Source: Vibrio sp. SCSIO 43135 (GTDB lineage Bacteria; Pseudomonadota; Gammaproteobacteria; Enterobacterales; Vibrionaceae). From it: 64,000 nucleotides of DNA. Shown in pieces: positions 8,909 to 21,005 of this stretch. Positions within the stretch are counted from its first letter, which is position 1. Every line of letters starts with the position of its first letter. The notes beneath the pieces are model-generated. The model searched no databases, had not been told where the DNA came from, and saw only the letters and a program-made list of their open reading frames with translations. The stretch spans positions 1,054,001-1,118,000 of the forward strand of contig NZ_CP071859.1 in NCBI RefSeq assembly GCF_023716665.1, given 5' to 3'. A program made the position numbers and the translations under genes.

Positions 8909-10252
8909 TTGAGTAATTACAGTTTAGATTTTGCAGGGGACGAAGATTTTCGTCCCCTTGCTGCTCGTATGAGGCCAGAAACGGTCGAACAGTATATTGG
9001 GCAGCAACATATTTTAGCGCCAGGTAAGCCGCTACGCAGAGCTTTAGAGGCCGGACATATCCACTCAATGATTCTGTGGGGGCCGCCGGGTACCGGCAAG
9101 ACAACCCTAGCGGAGGTGGCTGCTAATTACGCCAACGCAGAGGTTGAGCGTGTTTCAGCAGTGACTTCAGGCGTCAAAGAAATTCGAGCGGCGATTGAGA
9201 AAGCACGTGAGAACAAAATGGCAGGTAAGCGAACTATTCTGTTTGTAGACGAGGTGCATCGTTTCAATAAGTCTCAGCAAGATGCGTTCTTACCCCATAT
9301 AGAAGACGGCACTGTTACTTTTATTGGCGCAACAACAGAAAACCCCTCTTTCGAACTGAACAACGCTCTACTCTCTAGAGCAAGGGTTTATAAGCTAACC
9401 TCGCTAACCAAAGACGAAATCATGCTGGCTGTCCAACAAGCGTTAGGCGATGAGAAGCGCGGCCTTGGGGGGCAAAAAGCGACGTATCACGACAATGTAT
9501 TGGAAAGATTAGCTGAACTGGTGAATGGCGATGCGCGTATGTCGCTTAACTACCTTGAATTGCTGTTCGATATGGCTGAGGAAGAGCAAGGGGTCAAGCA
9601 GATCACACTGAAACTGCTTGCTGAGGTGGCCGGTGAAAAAGTGGCTCGTTTTGATAACAAAGGTGACATTTGGTACGACCTAATTTCAGCCGTGCATAAA
9701 TCGATTCGAGGCTCAAACCCAGATGGCGCTTTGTACTGGTCGGCGAGAATGATCGCGGCGGGGTGTGATCCGTTATATATTGCTCGTCGCCTATTAGCTA
9801 TCGCTTCAGAAGATATTGGTAATGCTGACCCAAGAGCAATGCAAGTCGCCTTGTCAGCATGGGATTGTTTCACACGCGTGGGGCCAGCAGAAGGGGAGCG
9901 CGCGATTGCTCAAGCCATTGTGTATTTAGCATGTGCACCGAAAAGCAATGCAGTGTATACCGCTTGGAAGCAAGCTTTACGCGATGCGCATAACCAGCCC
10001 GAGTATGAAGTTCCTCATCATCTCAGAAATGCGCCAACCAACTTAATGAAAGACATGGGCTATGGTGCAGAGTACAGATATGCCCATGACGAGCCCGGCG
10101 CATTCGCCGCGGGTGAGAAGTATCTTCCTCCTGAAATGGTAGGAACGCGTTACTATCAGCCAACAAATCGGGGCTTAGAAACCAAAATTGGCGAAAAGTT
10201 AGATTACTTGGCTAATTTAGACGCAAAAAGCCCACAAAAGCGCTATGAATAA
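8909..10252 (+). CDS. rarA: Replication-associated recombination protein A (RarA/MgsA)
   Basis: AAA+ ATPase that acts at stalled replication forks, related to the clamp loader and to RuvB. The protein has 447 residues. The TTG start at 8909 gives [24 protein letters not shown], which lines up with the E. coli N-terminus, so a TTG start is preferred over any later ATG. Walker [10 protein letters not shown] is at about 58-66, Walker [12 protein letters not shown] at about 110, and sensor 1 [12 protein letters not shown] follows. Only two bases separate it from the lolA stop. Confidence 0.94.
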   Translation: MSNYSLDFAGDEDFRPLAARMRPETVEQYIGQQHILAPGKPLRRALEAGHIHSMILWGPPGTGKTTLAEVAANYANAEVERVSAVTSGVKEIRAAIEKARENKMAGKRTILFVDEVHRFNKSQQDAFLPHIEDGTVTFIGATTENPSFELNNALLSRARVYKLTSLTKDEIMLAVQQALGDEKRGLGGQKATYHDNVLERLAELVNGDARMSLNYLELLFDMAEEEQGVKQITLKLLAEVAGEKVARFDNKGDIWYDLISAVHKSIRGSNPDGALYWSARMIAAGCDPLYIARRLLAIASEDIGNADPRAMQVALSAWDCFTRVGPAEGERAIAQAIVYLACAPKSNAVYTAWKQALRDAHNQPEYEVPHHLRNAPTNLMKDMGYGAEYRYAHDEPGAFAAGEKYLPPEMVGTRYYQPTNRGLETKIGEKLDYLANLDAKSPQKRYE

Positions 10253-10318
10253 GCGCGCATTTTAGATACATTTATCCAATTGTCCCTTCATACTTGAAGC
10301 CGCAGCTTTGTTAACTGC

Positions 10319-10440
10319 ACCAATTCATCCTAATCACATAGAACACCTATGCTCATAGGGCTGAATTGGTTTGTTGCCGCGCTGCAACTCCAACTATTTT
10401 GGGAAATATTTTTTGGCGCTTGAACAAGATGCTCAAGCGC
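10319..10440 (+). promoter_or_regulatory. Structured serS leader: nested hairpin and a second perfect hairpin
   Basis: ACCAATTCA at 10319-10327 pairs with TGAATTGGT at 10362-10370 and encloses CCTAT(GCTC)ATAGG at 10346-10359. A second stem, GCGCTTGA at 10416-10423, pairs with TCAAGCGC at 10433-10440. Neither is followed by a U-run. The second ends about 32 bases before the serS ATG. Function is unknown; candidates are a leader control element or rarA 3' end processing. Confidence 0.5.
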
Positions 10441-10454
10441 GATTTCACTACTAA

Positions 10455-11780
<1,326 letters not shown>

Positions 11781-11800
11781 CTGCCATAACCACTAAAGAA

Positions 11801-11828
11801 AAACCGACTCAATTGAGTCGGTTTTTTT
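11801..11828 (+). terminator. serS terminator
   Basis: AAACCGACTC AATTGAGTCGGTTT forms a self-complementary stem followed by a T-run. Confidence 0.9.
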
Positions 11829-11846
11829 GTTGTAATGATTGGGCCA

Positions 11847-12347
11847 TTAGCCACAGCACTTTTTAAACTTTTTCCCGCTGCCACAAATACAAGGGTCGTT
11901 GCGCCCAACTTTCAAGGAGCTAACCGGCTGCTGTAGTCTTACGTCTGGCTGTGGTGGTTCTTCTGGGAAAGTCCCATCGATATAGAACCACAAGCCATTC
12001 TCTCTTACAAAGCGCGAACGTTCTTCTAGGCAGTATTCTTTACCAGCGTCTGCAAAGTAAGCTTTAAATGTCACGTACCCTTCGTCTGAATGAGAGCCAG
12101 GTTCTACGCGAGTGACTTCTAAGCCTTTCCAATCACTGTCGATAGATTGAGTAATATCTTCCTTTTGTTCTTCGGCATGGCAGCTTGGGTGGTAGGTTGC
12201 GACGACAAAATCAACTAAGCCATGAACATGGGCACAGTAGCGAGATCTCATCAACTGCTCTGGTGTTGCAGCATTCGCGTGATTGGTATGAATGGGTTGG
12301 CAGCAATCTTGGTAGTTTTTGCCGCTGTTACATGCGCACTTGTTCAT
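11847..12347 (-). CDS. ychJ: YchJ-family SEC-C protein (UPF0225)
   Basis: Protein of 166 residues and unknown function. It carries a SEC-C zinc motif at both ends: [15 protein letters not shown] at residues 4-18 and [17 protein letters not shown] at the C-terminus. Between them is the YchJ (NTF2-like) domain with the family signature [26 protein letters not shown]. It converges with serS at the serS terminator. It is the second SEC-C protein in the window, besides the one at 7503-8117. Confidence 0.88.
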   Translation of the reverse strand: MNKCACNSGKNYQDCCQPIHTNHANAATPEQLMRSRYCAHVHGLVDFVVATYHPSCHAEEQKEDITQSIDSDWKGLEVTRVEPGSHSDEGYVTFKAYFADAGKEYCLEERSRFVRENGLWFYIDGTFPEEPPQPDVRLQQPVSSLKVGRNDPCICGSGKKFKKCCG

Positions 12348-12429
12348 AAACTTAGGTACTCAAAGATTCAATGCGGCAAGTGTAGAGGCTACGTAAGTTG
12401 TTGTAAATGGGGAGAGCTCTAGTGGAGGC

Positions 12430-13644
12430 TTAATACACCACAGATAGTAACTCAGCCGTCCAGCGTACCGCGTCGTCGTAACACTCTTTCAATGTATCAT
12501 CACTAAGCTTTAGGCGTTGATTGACTGAAGCGACACTTTCCCAATCAGCTCTCTCGTATGCACGGGTCAAAAACAGAATATCTCCAAGCAATCCTTCACC
12601 ACTAGTAAGCGCGCTTTTTACCGCTTCATCGATAGGCATTTCTTCTACAAGAGATTCTAGAGGCCTATCAAGCAAGCTGTCGAGTAGCGAGAACATACCC
12701 GCTAAGAATGCTGAGCCTTCTTCTATATGACTGTCGCAACGTGCACAAATCAACTCACAATAGCGAGCACGTTGAATCGAAAGGCCATATAGGTAGTCTG
12801 GCTTGGCTTCTTGAGTAGAAGCGATGGCAACTAAAGAAATGAACTTTCTTAGCTTTTGCTCGCCTAGGTAAACTAAAGCCTGCTTGAACGACTGTATTTG
12901 TGTACTCACGTGGGCAGACGAGTTGACGAACGTTAATAACTTATAGGATAAAGAGACATCTTGTGCGACGAGTTCTTCAATAGCGCGATAGTCCATGTCT
13001 TCACGGGCGACTTCTTTACACAACTGAATAACGGTTAGAAATGAGGGTTCAAGAGCTTTCCTCTGGATGATTTCGGGTTTACTGAAGAAATAGCCCTGAA
13101 AGTAGTGAAAGCCAGCGTCTTTAGCTTGATTAAATTCCTGATACGTTTCCACCTTTTCTGCTAAAAACTCTATTTTTGTTCCACTTAGCTTTTGAATGAA
13201 AGCTTGCGCTTTATCGATGGAAACTTGGCGAATATCGAATTTAATGATTGAAACATAAGGCAAGAAAGCCTTCCATTCAGGGGAGGGTATAAAATCGTCT
13301 AAGGCTATCTTATAACCGGCCTGTGCCATTTCTTTGATAGCTTCAAGTAACTCTGCCGTTGGCTCGCAGTCCTCCAGTACTTCCACTATCAAGTTGTCAG
13401 AAGGAAACAGGGTGGGGATACGGTTCAATAAGCTTTGGTAGGGGAAATTTACAAACCCAACGCTATCACCAAGAGTACTGTAATGAGTCGATAGGAAATG
13501 ATCAGATAACAACCTGCTGGTGGCTTCATCAGGGTCAATATCTGGAAATGTGTTTTTAGGCCCATCACGAAACAGTAATTCGTAACCGATCGTTTTTTTG
13601 TCTCTGTCTAGGATAGGTTGCCGTGCAATATAGGAATATTTCAA
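12430..13644 (-). CDS. EAL-HDOD (YuxH-type) cyclic-di-GMP related protein
   Basis: Protein of 404 residues. Residues 1-195 form an EAL domain. The metal-site motif reads YELLFR instead of EALLR, and VEVLED, IKFD, AEKVET and FQGYFFSKP are present. The catalytic-loop motif is LDDFIPS instead of DDFGTG. Residues 200-395 form an HDOD domain, a signalling domain related to HD phosphodiesterases. This architecture matches the Vibrio CdgJ type, which affects motility. Many catalytic residues are kept but loop 6 is altered, so phosphodiesterase activity is uncertain. It lacks membrane segments and is cytoplasmic. Confidence 0.82.
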   Translation of the reverse strand: MKYSYIARQPILDRDKKTIGYELLFRDGPKNTFPDIDPDEATSRLLSDHFLSTHYSTLGDSVGFVNFPYQSLLNRIPTLFPSDNLIVEVLEDCEPTAELLEAIKEMAQAGYKIALDDFIPSPEWKAFLPYVSIIKFDIRQVSIDKAQAFIQKLSGTKIEFLAEKVETYQEFNQAKDAGFHYFQGYFFSKPEIIQRKALEPSFLTVIQLCKEVAREDMDYRAIEELVAQDVSLSYKLLTFVNSSAHVSTQIQSFKQALVYLGEQKLRKFISLVAIASTQEAKPDYLYGLSIQRARYCELICARCDSHIEEGSAFLAGMFSLLDSLLDRPLESLVEEMPIDEAVKSALTSGEGLLGDILFLTRAYERADWESVASVNQRLKLSDDTLKECYDDAVRWTAELLSVVY

Positions 13645-13716
13645 TGTTAAATTCTTTTATACCTGTTACGTGTTAGACCCATTTTATAGTAAGGCCTAAC
13701 AACGTGAGTGGCCGAC

Positions 13717-14448
13717 TTATTGCGATTGAAATGGGCGAGTTTGTAACTCAAATCCCTCTTTAGCATAGACTAAAACCGAGCCTTGGGTGTACCAATCACC
13801 AAGAACAATTCGAGTCTTATCACCGTCTTCACTATTGATAGAGTGCACATTTGGTCGGTGGGTATGACCGTGAATCATAAGGTTCACTTGGTGCTTAGTC
13901 ATCACGGATTCGACTTCGCTCTGGGTGACGTCCATGATGTCGAGTGACTTGGTGTGTTTGTCTTCTTTGATGTCTGTTTGGACCTTTGCAACAATTTTCT
14001 CTTTGATGAAAAAGGGAATGCGATTAAAAATCCATTGTAACCACGGCATGTGAACTTTTTGTCGATACTCTAGGTACTTAACATCTTGAGTGCATAAGGT
14101 ATCACCGTGTAAAACAACGGCTTTAGTACCATAGAGGTCGATAACAGTTTCATCCCCTAGCAATTGCACACCCGTTTGCTTGGCAAACTTTTTTCCGACT
14201 AAGAAGTCTCTATTACCCTGGGTGAAAAAGCAGGGTACACCGGAGTCTGTGAGGGTTTTGAATTCTTGTCTAATTTGCTGAGCAAATTCAGAACGGTCGT
14301 CATCGCCTATCCAGAATTCGAAAAGGTCACCCAGGACGTAGAGCGCGTCTGCACTTGGAGCTTCTTCTCGCATAAAGCGAATAAAGCATTCCGTAATTTC
14401 TGGAGCTGAAGGGGTAAGGTGAAGATCTGAAATGAATAGTGTAGTCAT
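13717..14448 (-). CDS. lpxH: UDP-2,3-diacylglucosamine diphosphatase LpxH
   Basis: Lipid A biosynthesis enzyme that hydrolyses UDP-2,3-diacylglucosamine to lipid X and UMP at the inner membrane. The protein has 243 residues. The metallophosphoesterase motifs are all present: [30 protein letters not shown] and [10 protein letters not shown]. ppiB lies upstream on the same strand with a terminator between them, the same neighbours as in E. coli. Confidence 0.95.
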   Translation of the reverse strand: MTTLFISDLHLTPSAPEITECFIRFMREEAPSADALYVLGDLFEFWIGDDDRSEFAQQIRQEFKTLTDSGVPCFFTQGNRDFLVGKKFAKQTGVQLLGDETVIDLYGTKAVVLHGDTLCTQDVKYLEYRQKVHMPWLQWIFNRIPFFIKEKIVAKVQTDIKEDKHTKSLDIMDVTQSEVESVMTKHQVNLMIHGHTHRPNVHSINSEDGDKTRIVLGDWYTQGSVLVYAKEGFELQTRPFQSQ

Positions 14449-14461
14449 AATAGGTCGATGG

Positions 14462-14488
14462 AAAAAGAGAGCGGTAGCCGCTCTCTTT
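14462..14488 (-). terminator. ppiB terminator
   Basis: AAAAGAGAGCGG pairs with CCGCTCTCTTTT around a 3-nt loop. It lies between the ppiB stop and the lpxH start on the minus strand, so it should limit readthrough into lpxH. Confidence 0.75.
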
Positions 14489-14495
14489 TCAATGA

Positions 14496-14990
14496 TTACT
14501 CTTCGATAGTTGTGCCAGTAATAACAACTTCTTCAAGAGGAACGTCTTGGTGCATGCCCATTGAGCCAGTGCTAACACCTTTGATCTTATTGACTACGTC
14601 CATGCCTTCAACCACTTCTGCGAATACACAGTAACCCCAGCCATCTAGGCTTTCACTACGGAAGTCTAGGAAAGTGTTGTCGTTCACGTTGATGAAGAAC
14701 TGAGAACTTGCTGAATGCGGTTCCATTGTACGAGCCATTGCTAACGTACCCACCTTGTTGCTTAGGCCATTGTTTGCTTCGTTTTTGATTGAAGCACGTG
14801 TCGCTTTCTCACGTAGGCCTGATTCCATGCCACCACCTTGGATCATGAAACCATCGATTACACGGTGGAAAAGAGTGTTGTCGTAGAAACCGTCACGGCA
14901 GTACTGTAGGAAGTTTGCGCTTGTTTCTGGTGCTTTTTCTTCATTAAGTTGAACTTTGATGTCACCAAAATTTGTGTGAAGGATGATCAT
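14496..14990 (-). CDS. ppiB: Peptidyl-prolyl cis-trans isomerase B (cyclophilin)
   Basis: Cytoplasmic cyclophilin that speeds proline isomerisation during folding. The protein has 164 residues and no signal peptide, which separates it from periplasmic PpiA. Active-site motifs [13 protein letters not shown] (catalytic arginine), ASSQFFINV and the tryptophan-containing segment near the C-terminus are present. It is divergent from cysS across 200 bases, as in many gammaproteobacteria. Confidence 0.95.
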   Translation of the reverse strand: MIILHTNFGDIKVQLNEEKAPETSANFLQYCRDGFYDNTLFHRVIDGFMIQGGGMESGLREKATRASIKNEANNGLSNKVGTLAMARTMEPHSASSQFFINVNDNTFLDFRSESLDGWGYCVFAEVVEGMDVVNKIKGVSTGSMGMHQDVPLEEVVITGTTIEE

Positions 14991-15192
14991 GACGAATACC
15001 TTTATTAATGTTTTTGATTTGAAGCTGAGATTCTAGCGTAACTTCTAGGAAGTTTATACGGACAAATTGACAGAAAGCATGATTCAGGCGGCGATTATGA
15101 TGAGATTTTGCACGACTTGGGATTACCTATCATCGCTTCAGTTGATATACTGAACCACTATTTGTTTCACCCACTAATTTTAGATAGAGATC

Positions 15193-16575
15193 ATGTTAAA
15201 AATATATAACACACTCACAAGACAGAAAGAGGAATTCAAACCAATCAATGCCGACAACGTAGGCATGTATGTCTGTGGAGTAACCATTTACGATCTCTGT
15301 CATATTGGTCATGGTCGCACATTCGTGTCTTTCGATGTTGTTTCACGTTATTTGCGTTACTTAGGTTATAACTTAACCTTCGTGCGTAATATCACGGATA
15401 TCGATGACAAGATCATCAAGCGTGCCGCTGAAAACGGTGAATCGTGTGATTCACTTACTGAGCGCCTAATTGGTGAAATGCATGCAGACTTTGATGCATT
15501 GAACATGAAACGTCCAGACGTTGAGCCACGAGCAACGGGCTACATCCAGGAGATTATTGAACTGGTTGAGAAGCTTATTGAACGCGGCTTTGCCTATGTT
15601 GCGAGCAATGGCGATGTTATGTTTGAAGTTCGCAAGTACGATGAGTATGGCAAGTTGTCTAAGCAAGACTTAGATCAGTTGCAAGCGGGTGCTCGAGTGG
15701 GTGTTGAAATGGCTAAGCGTAGCCCGCTAGACTTCGTTTTGTGGAAAATGTCTAAGCCAGGTGAACCTACATGGGAATCACCATGGGGACCAGGTCGTCC
15801 TGGGTGGCATATTGAGTGTTCTGCAATGAACTCATCCATTCTGGGTAACCATTTTGATATTCATGGTGGTGGCTCAGATCTTCAGTTCCCACACCACGAA
15901 AACGAAATTGCACAATCATGCTGCGCACACGATACTCAGTACGTAAATACATGGATGCACAGCGGTATGGTGATGGTTGATAAAGAAAAAATGTCTAAGT
16001 CTTTAGGCAACTTCTTTACTATTCGTGATGTACTACAGCACTATGATTCTGAGACTGTTCGTTACTTCTTGATGTCGGGTCACTACCGTAGTCAGCTAAA
16101 CTACAGTGAAGAGAACCTTAACCAAGCTCGAGCTTCATTGGAGCGCTTATATACTTCACTACGCGGTTTGGACTTGTCTGTTCCTGCGGCAGGTGGCGAA
16201 GAGTACGTATCGCGCTTTACAGCAGCAATGAACGATGACTTTAATACGCCTGAAGCATACTCTGTGCTGTTTGACATGGCGCGTGATATCAACCGCATCA
16301 AGACAGAAGATGTACAGAAAGCAAGTGAACTGGGTAGCCTAATGCGTGAACTTGCTGATGTTATCGGCATTCTGTATCAAGAGCCTGAAGCATTTCTAAA
16401 AGGTGATGCTGGCAGCGATGATGAAGTTGCTGAAATCGAAGCACTAATTAAACTTCGCAATGACTCTCGCGCAGCGAAAGATTGGGCAAATGCTGATATG
16501 GCACGTGATAAGCTGACTGATATGGGTATCGTTCTGGAAGATGGCCCAGAAGGCACAACGTGGCGTCGCAAGTAA
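15193..16575 (+). CDS. cysS: Cysteinyl-tRNA synthetase
   Basis: Class I aminoacyl-tRNA synthetase with a zinc ion that selects cysteine. The protein has 460 residues. The zinc site begins at Cys28 in [10 protein letters not shown] and continues with WHIECSAM and the histidines of PHHENE. The nucleotide signatures are HIGHG (HIGH) and KMSKSLGNF (KMSKS). It is divergent from ppiB and followed by its own terminator. Confidence 0.97.
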   Translation: MLKIYNTLTRQKEEFKPINADNVGMYVCGVTIYDLCHIGHGRTFVSFDVVSRYLRYLGYNLTFVRNITDIDDKIIKRAAENGESCDSLTERLIGEMHADFDALNMKRPDVEPRATGYIQEIIELVEKLIERGFAYVASNGDVMFEVRKYDEYGKLSKQDLDQLQAGARVGVEMAKRSPLDFVLWKMSKPGEPTWESPWGPGRPGWHIECSAMNSSILGNHFDIHGGGSDLQFPHHENEIAQSCCAHDTQYVNTWMHSGMVMVDKEKMSKSLGNFFTIRDVLQHYDSETVRYFLMSGHYRSQLNYSEENLNQARASLERLYTSLRGLDLSVPAAGGEEYVSRFTAAMNDDFNTPEAYSVLFDMARDINRIKTEDVQKASELGSLMRELADVIGILYQEPEAFLKGDAGSDDEVAEIEALIKLRNDSRAAKDWANADMARDKLTDMGIVLEDGPEGTTWRRK

Positions 16576-16582
16576 ATCCTAG

Positions 16583-16607
16583 AGGGCTGACTTTTCAGCC
16601 CTTTTTT
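16583..16607 (+). terminator. cysS terminator
   Basis: AGGGCTGA and TCAGCCCT form an 8-bp stem with loop CTTT, followed by a T-run. Confidence 0.88.
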
Positions 16608-16641
16608 CTATTTTGTAATTTAAGTTTATAGGTAGCATTCA

Positions 16642-17220
16642 GTGGCTCAGATGTATTTCTATTACTCAGCGATGAACGCGGGTAAATCCACCACTCTTCT
16701 TCAATCCTCTTTTAACTACCAAGAACGCGGTATGACACCGGTGATTTTCACCGCCGCACTAGATGACCGTTATGGTGTCGGAAAAGTGAGTTCACGAATT
16801 GGTCTTCAGTCTGAGGCGCAACTATTTCGTACTGACACCAACTTATATCAAGAAATAGCAGCGCTAAATGAAGCTGAAAAGCGTCACTGTATTCTGGTTG
16901 ATGAGTGTCAGTTCCTGTCCAAAGAACAGGTATACCAGTTAACTGAGGTTGTCGATAAGCTGCATATTCCGGTGTTGTGCTATGGATTGCGAACCGACTT
17001 TTTAGGTGAGTTGTTTGAAGGCAGTAAATATCTACTGTCTTGGGCTGATAAATTGGTCGAGCTGAAAACAATCTGTCACTGTGGGCGCAAAGCAAACATG
17101 GTTATTCGAACTGACGAGCACGGTAAAGCGATTGCAGAAGGTGATCAGGTTGCTATCGGTGGTAATGATAAGTATGTGTCGGTGTGCCGCCAGCATTACA
17201 AAGAAGCGCTGGGTAAGTAG
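16642..17220 (+). CDS. tdk: Thymidine kinase
   Basis: Phosphorylates thymidine in nucleotide salvage. The protein has 192 residues and starts with GTG 16642, giving [20 protein letters not shown]; the alternative ATG at 16651 would remove only three residues. Walker A is AMNAGKST, Walker B with the catalytic glutamate is VDECQF, and the zinc-binding segment is CHCGRKA with a later cysteine near the C-terminus. It converges with infA at a shared bidirectional terminator. Confidence 0.95.
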   Translation: MAQMYFYYSAMNAGKSTTLLQSSFNYQERGMTPVIFTAALDDRYGVGKVSSRIGLQSEAQLFRTDTNLYQEIAALNEAEKRHCILVDECQFLSKEQVYQLTEVVDKLHIPVLCYGLRTDFLGELFEGSKYLLSWADKLVELKTICHCGRKANMVIRTDEHGKAIAEGDQVAIGGNDKYVSVCRQHYKEALGK

Positions 17221-17230
17221 GGAATAAGAG

Positions 17231-17269
17231 ACAACAAAAAACGGAGCCATTGGCTCCGTTTTTTGTTGT
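17231..17269. terminator. Bidirectional terminator between tdk and infA
   Basis: A nearly perfect 39-base palindrome. ACAACAAAAAACGGAGCCA is followed by its exact reverse complement with one central base between, so the stem is GC-rich near the tip with A-runs and T-runs on both flanks. Confidence 0.9.
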
Positions 17270-17305
17270 ATTCGATTAATTCAGAATGCGCTAGGCAGTC
17301 AGAGA

Positions 17306-17524
<219 letters not shown>

Positions 17525-17605
17525 TTAATCCTCTTTAGAAACTTGGCGGTTTTTAACGGACGAATTCTGCCGTCAAAATCTAAATATGTAAAGTTGGGGC
17601 GTATT

Positions 17606-18304
17606 CTACCCTTGCCAACGCTGATTTACTAGCCTTTGATGGCGATGAAAACGGACTTTATAGTTCATAGCTGGACATTCATCAATTTGATAGCCCAAAT
17701 AGAGCCATTGTTTTCCTTCAAGTTGGCAGTATTGAACCTGAAACAAGACCCCAATTGTACCCAAGGAAAGCTCTATATCTGGATCGTAAAAGGTATAAAA
17801 GGCGCTGGCACTATTGCTCATTACATCCGTTACAGCAACCGCCGCTAACTGGTGGTCGATATAAATATGCAGGTATTGAGTATTGAGCCAGCTACAGCGA
17901 GAAAATTTGGAAAACTCGTCTTTTTTCGGAGGGTACATGGTCCCGTTGCGGTGGCGGGCTTCAATGTATCTAGAATACAAATCGAACCAGTTTTCATCCA
18001 TCTCGTCCTTTAACGCCCAAGTGAAGCTTTTCGCCTTGTTAAGCAGTCTTTTCTGGCTTTTGGATGCAAAGAAGTCGGGTACTGAAAGTCGCAAAGCGTT
18101 GCAGGCATTGCACTGGTCGCAGTGAGGTTTATAGATGGTATCGCCGCTGCGCCTAAACCCATTGGCAAGCAGAACCTCATAGCTTGATGCTGTATGCAGA
18201 TTAGCATCGAGCGCGACAGCAACTCGTTCACTTTTATCGGATAAATAGCTACATGGGTGGCTGTCGGTCAAGCCGATGCGAATTTGCTGAATATCCGAGC
18301 TCAT
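17606..18304 (-). CDS. bpt: Aspartate/glutamate leucyltransferase Bpt
   Basis: N-degron pathway enzyme that adds leucine from Leu-tRNA to proteins with N-terminal Asp or Glu, marking them for ClpS/ClpAP. The protein has 232 residues of the ATE (R-transferase) family. The cysteine-rich N-terminal part HPCSYLSDKSERV and the CDQCNACNALRLSV motif are visible, as is the GNAT-like C-terminal half. It overlaps the aat stop by four bases (ATGA), so both transferases are translated together. Confidence 0.93.
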   Translation of the reverse strand: MSSDIQQIRIGLTDSHPCSYLSDKSERVAVALDANLHTASSYEVLLANGFRRSGDTIYKPHCDQCNACNALRLSVPDFFASKSQKRLLNKAKSFTWALKDEMDENWFDLYSRYIEARHRNGTMYPPKKDEFSKFSRCSWLNTQYLHIYIDHQLAAVAVTDVMSNSASAFYTFYDPDIELSLGTIGVLFQVQYCQLEGKQWLYLGYQIDECPAMNYKVRFHRHQRLVNQRWQG

Positions 18305-19023
18305 TGAGTCTCCTCAGAAGGTAAAGTCAGCCATTGGGTGTCAAAGCATCCGGCTGAAATGGACTGTTCTCTAAAGGATAGCAATGAATCCAAAAACTCG
18401 TCACGCTCCATTTCAAAAGCGCCTAAGGACTCCAGATGAGGGTTCATGACTTGGCAATCGATGAGTTGACCACCATGAGCTGTAAAATGTCGACACAAGT
18501 ACCATAACGCAATTTTGGACGCGTTTGTCTCTAAGCTGAACATCGATTCGCCACAAAACAGCTTGCCAACTTGAATACCGTAGAGCCCACCAATCAGTTT
18601 ATCTTCTAGCCAAACTTCTACTGAATGACAATGCCCTTGCAGCGCGAGTTCTGAATAGGCGTCACGCATCTCTTGGTTTAGCCAAGTTTCCTCTGCAGGG
18701 CGCAACTTGGCACAAAGCGTAATCACTTCACGCGTTGCTTTGTTTATACTGACTCGATAAGGCGTTTTACGATTAAATTTTTTAAGACTTTTCGCTGGTT
18801 TGAATGTCTTAGGATCAAACACTGCTCTTGGTGAAGGGCTCCACCAAAGTATTGGCTCTCCCGGGCCATACCATGGGAATATACCGTTATGGTAGCCAGT
18901 TAGGATTCTCTCAGGTGATAAATCACCACCAAACGCAAGCAATCCATTTGGCTCATCTAACGCTTCATAGGGTGAAGGAAAGGTATAGTCACTATCATCG
19001 AGTTCGGTGAGGTAAATCGTCAT
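18301..19023 (-). CDS. aat: Leucyl/phenylalanyl-tRNA--protein transferase Aat
   Basis: Adds leucine or phenylalanine from tRNA to proteins with N-terminal Lys, Arg or Met. The protein has 240 residues. Family blocks are FPSPYEALDEPNGLLAFGGDLSPERIL, GIFPWYGPGEPILWWSPSPRAV, and GVLYGIQVGKLFCGESMFS-like residues around 145-165. It is the first gene of the aat-bpt pair and diverges from the glycine-zipper gene across a 38-base gap. Confidence 0.95.
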   Translation of the reverse strand: MTIYLTELDDSDYTFPSPYEALDEPNGLLAFGGDLSPERILTGYHNGIFPWYGPGEPILWWSPSPRAVFDPKTFKPAKSLKKFNRKTPYRVSINKATREVITLCAKLRPAEETWLNQEMRDAYSELALQGHCHSVEVWLEDKLIGGLYGIQVGKLFCGESMFSLETNASKIALWYLCRHFTAHGGQLIDCQVMNPHLESLGAFEMERDEFLDSLLSFREQSISAGCFDTQWLTLPSEETQ

Positions 19024-19061
19024 TTCTAATTTTAGTTACGCCATTTTAAGAGGAGTTTACA

Positions 19062-19517
19062 ATGAAAAACTGGTTCTGGATCTTATTGATTTTTCCTCTG
19101 TTTGCCAATGCAAACTATCAGCGCAATCAAGCAAGAGAAGTGAATCAAGTCGTATTTGGGACGATAGATACCGTTCGCTACATTACCCAACAAGAAATAG
19201 TGCAATCGGAAGCCAATGGTTGGGAGACTCTTCTTGGGGCAGTCGTCGGTGGCTTGGTGGGTAATCAATTTGGTGGCGGCACAGGAAAAGAGGTGGCAAC
19301 GGCTGTTGGTGCGGTGGCTGGGGCAGGCATTGCCAGGCATAACGGTCAACGTGAATATCGAGTCGAATATCGTTTGGTTGAGCTACTGATAAAAACCGAT
19401 GAAGGTAAACTAATCGATATCATTCAAGACGTTGACAATACGATGCTATTTGAGAAACAAGACAAGGTGCGCATACTCTATTTTGATAATGGCGTCCGAG
19501 TGGATAAAGCGTTTTAA
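19062..19517 (+). CDS. Glycine-zipper 2TM-domain envelope protein
   Basis: Exported protein of 151 residues with a short signal peptide (cleavage after FANA, about residue 17). Residues 54-85 form a glycine zipper, GAVVGGLVGNQFGGGTGKE then GAVAGAGIA, as in SlyB/PcpS-type 17-kDa proteins, but no lipobox cysteine is present. The remainder is beta-rich with an RVEYRLVELLIKT strand pattern. Such proteins are usually outer-membrane or periplasmic; the exact role is unknown. Confidence 0.75.
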   Translation: MKNWFWILLIFPLFANANYQRNQAREVNQVVFGTIDTVRYITQQEIVQSEANGWETLLGAVVGGLVGNQFGGGTGKEVATAVGAVAGAGIARHNGQREYRVEYRLVELLIKTDEGKLIDIIQDVDNTMLFEKQDKVRILYFDNGVRVDKAF

Positions 19518-19663
19518 CATCATTTTTTTCGAGTGACTAATTATTCATCTTTTCACGTAGATTTGCTCTGGAGTTCAGTGGCAAAGTTAGTTAGTCTGCA
19601 AGTACGAAGAATTTTTCATCACTATATAAAGAAGCCATAGTGATCCAAGGAATAACAACTTTA

Positions 19664-20944
19664 ATGGAAAGCCTTACGTTACAACCGATCAATAAAGTTA
19701 ATGGTGAAGTCAATTTGCCGGGTTCAAAAAGCGTCTCTAACCGTGCGCTACTGCTTGCGGCACTTGCGAGCGGAACCACACGTCTTACCAACTTATTAGA
19801 CAGTGATGACATCCGTCATATGCTCAATGCGCTGACTCAACTCGGTGTCACTTATCGCCTATCTGACGACAAAACTGTTTGTGAAGTCGAAGGGCTAGGC
19901 AAGCCGTTTGATGCGCCAGAAGCGCTAGAACTGTTTCTGGGTAATGCCGGTACCGCAATGCGCCCGCTAGCAGCAGCATTGTGTCTGGGTAAAGGTGAAT
20001 ATGTTCTCACTGGTGAGCCACGTATGAAGGAGCGACCGATTGGTCACCTTGTTGACGCATTGCGTGATGCTGGCGCTCAGGTTGAGTATCTAGAGAACGA
20101 AAATTATCCGCCGCTGAAAATTACCGGCACAGGGCTTCAGTCAGGTACTGTATCGATCGACGGTTCTATTTCTAGCCAATTCTTGACTGCGTTTTTGATG
20201 TCTGCCCCCCTTGCTGAAGGTGAAGTGAAGATTAAGATCGAAGGCGAGCTCGTATCTAAGCCATACATTGATATTACGCTTCACATCATGAAGCAATTCG
20301 GTGTGGATGTGATAAACAACGACTACCAAGAGTTTGTTGTTCCAGCAGGGCAAACTTACAAAGCTCCTGGTGACTTTCTCGTTGAGGGTGATGCTTCGTC
20401 AGCCTCTTATTTCCTAGCCGCTGCGGCAATTAAAGGTGGTGAGATTAAGGTAACGGGCATCGGCCGAAATAGTATCCAAGGCGACATCCAGTTTGCTGAT
20501 GCGCTTGAAAAAATGGGCGCGGAAATTGAATGGGGCGATGACTACGTAATTTCTCGTGTAGGTCAACTTAAAGGCATTGATATGGACTACAACCATATCC
20601 CAGATGCAGCGATGACGATTGCAACAACAGCACTGTTTGCTGAAGGCACAACGGCTATTCGTAATGTCTATAACTGGCGTGTCAAAGAAACTGACCGATT
20701 GTCAGCCATGGCAACAGAATTACGTAAAGTTGGTGCAGAGGTTGAGGAAGGCGAAGACTATATCATTGTTAAGCCAACAGACGACTTAAAACACGCTGCG
20801 ATCGATACTTACGATGACCACCGCATGGCGATGTGCTTTTCATTGGTTGCATTAAGTGATACTCCAGTAACCATCAATGACCCTAAGTGTACATCGAAGA
20901 CATTCCCAGACTACTTCGATAAGCTAGAAGCGCTAAGCTGTTAA
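19664..20944 (+). CDS. aroA: 3-phosphoshikimate 1-carboxyvinyltransferase (EPSP synthase)
   Basis: Shikimate-pathway enzyme that joins shikimate-3-phosphate and phosphoenolpyruvate. The protein has 426 residues. Start ATG 19664 gives [22 protein letters not shown], identical in register to E. coli AroA; an upstream GTG at 19640 would add eight residues. Visible motifs are [30 protein letters not shown] and [15 protein letters not shown], which place it with class I EPSP synthases. It ends at the terminator near 20948. Confidence 0.97.
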   Translation: MESLTLQPINKVNGEVNLPGSKSVSNRALLLAALASGTTRLTNLLDSDDIRHMLNALTQLGVTYRLSDDKTVCEVEGLGKPFDAPEALELFLGNAGTAMRPLAAALCLGKGEYVLTGEPRMKERPIGHLVDALRDAGAQVEYLENENYPPLKITGTGLQSGTVSIDGSISSQFLTAFLMSAPLAEGEVKIKIEGELVSKPYIDITLHIMKQFGVDVINNDYQEFVVPAGQTYKAPGDFLVEGDASSASYFLAAAAIKGGEIKVTGIGRNSIQGDIQFADALEKMGAEIEWGDDYVISRVGQLKGIDMDYNHIPDAAMTIATTALFAEGTTAIRNVYNWRVKETDRLSAMATELRKVGAEVEEGEDYIIVKPTDDLKHAAIDTYDDHRMAMCFSLVALSDTPVTINDPKCTSKTFPDYFDKLEALSC

Positions 20945-20947
20945 ACG

Positions 20948-20978
20948 AAAAAGCCAGAGTAAACACTCTGGCTTTTTT
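20948..20978 (+). terminator. aroA terminator
   Basis: AAAAAGCCAGAGT pairs with ACTCTGGCTTTTT around loop AAAC, followed by T-residues. Confidence 0.9.
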
Positions 20979-21005
20979 GTATACCTATGATTCCCCATGG
21001 CGCTC

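Noticed and set aside
8700..9104. 134-codon minus-strand open frame across lolA and rarA
   Set aside because: Both genes it opposes are clear orthologues; the frame has no ribosome site or recognisable domain.
10240..10256. GCGCT/AGCGC hairpin over the rarA stop as a terminator
   Set aside because: Only five base pairs and a weak T-run; not convincing.
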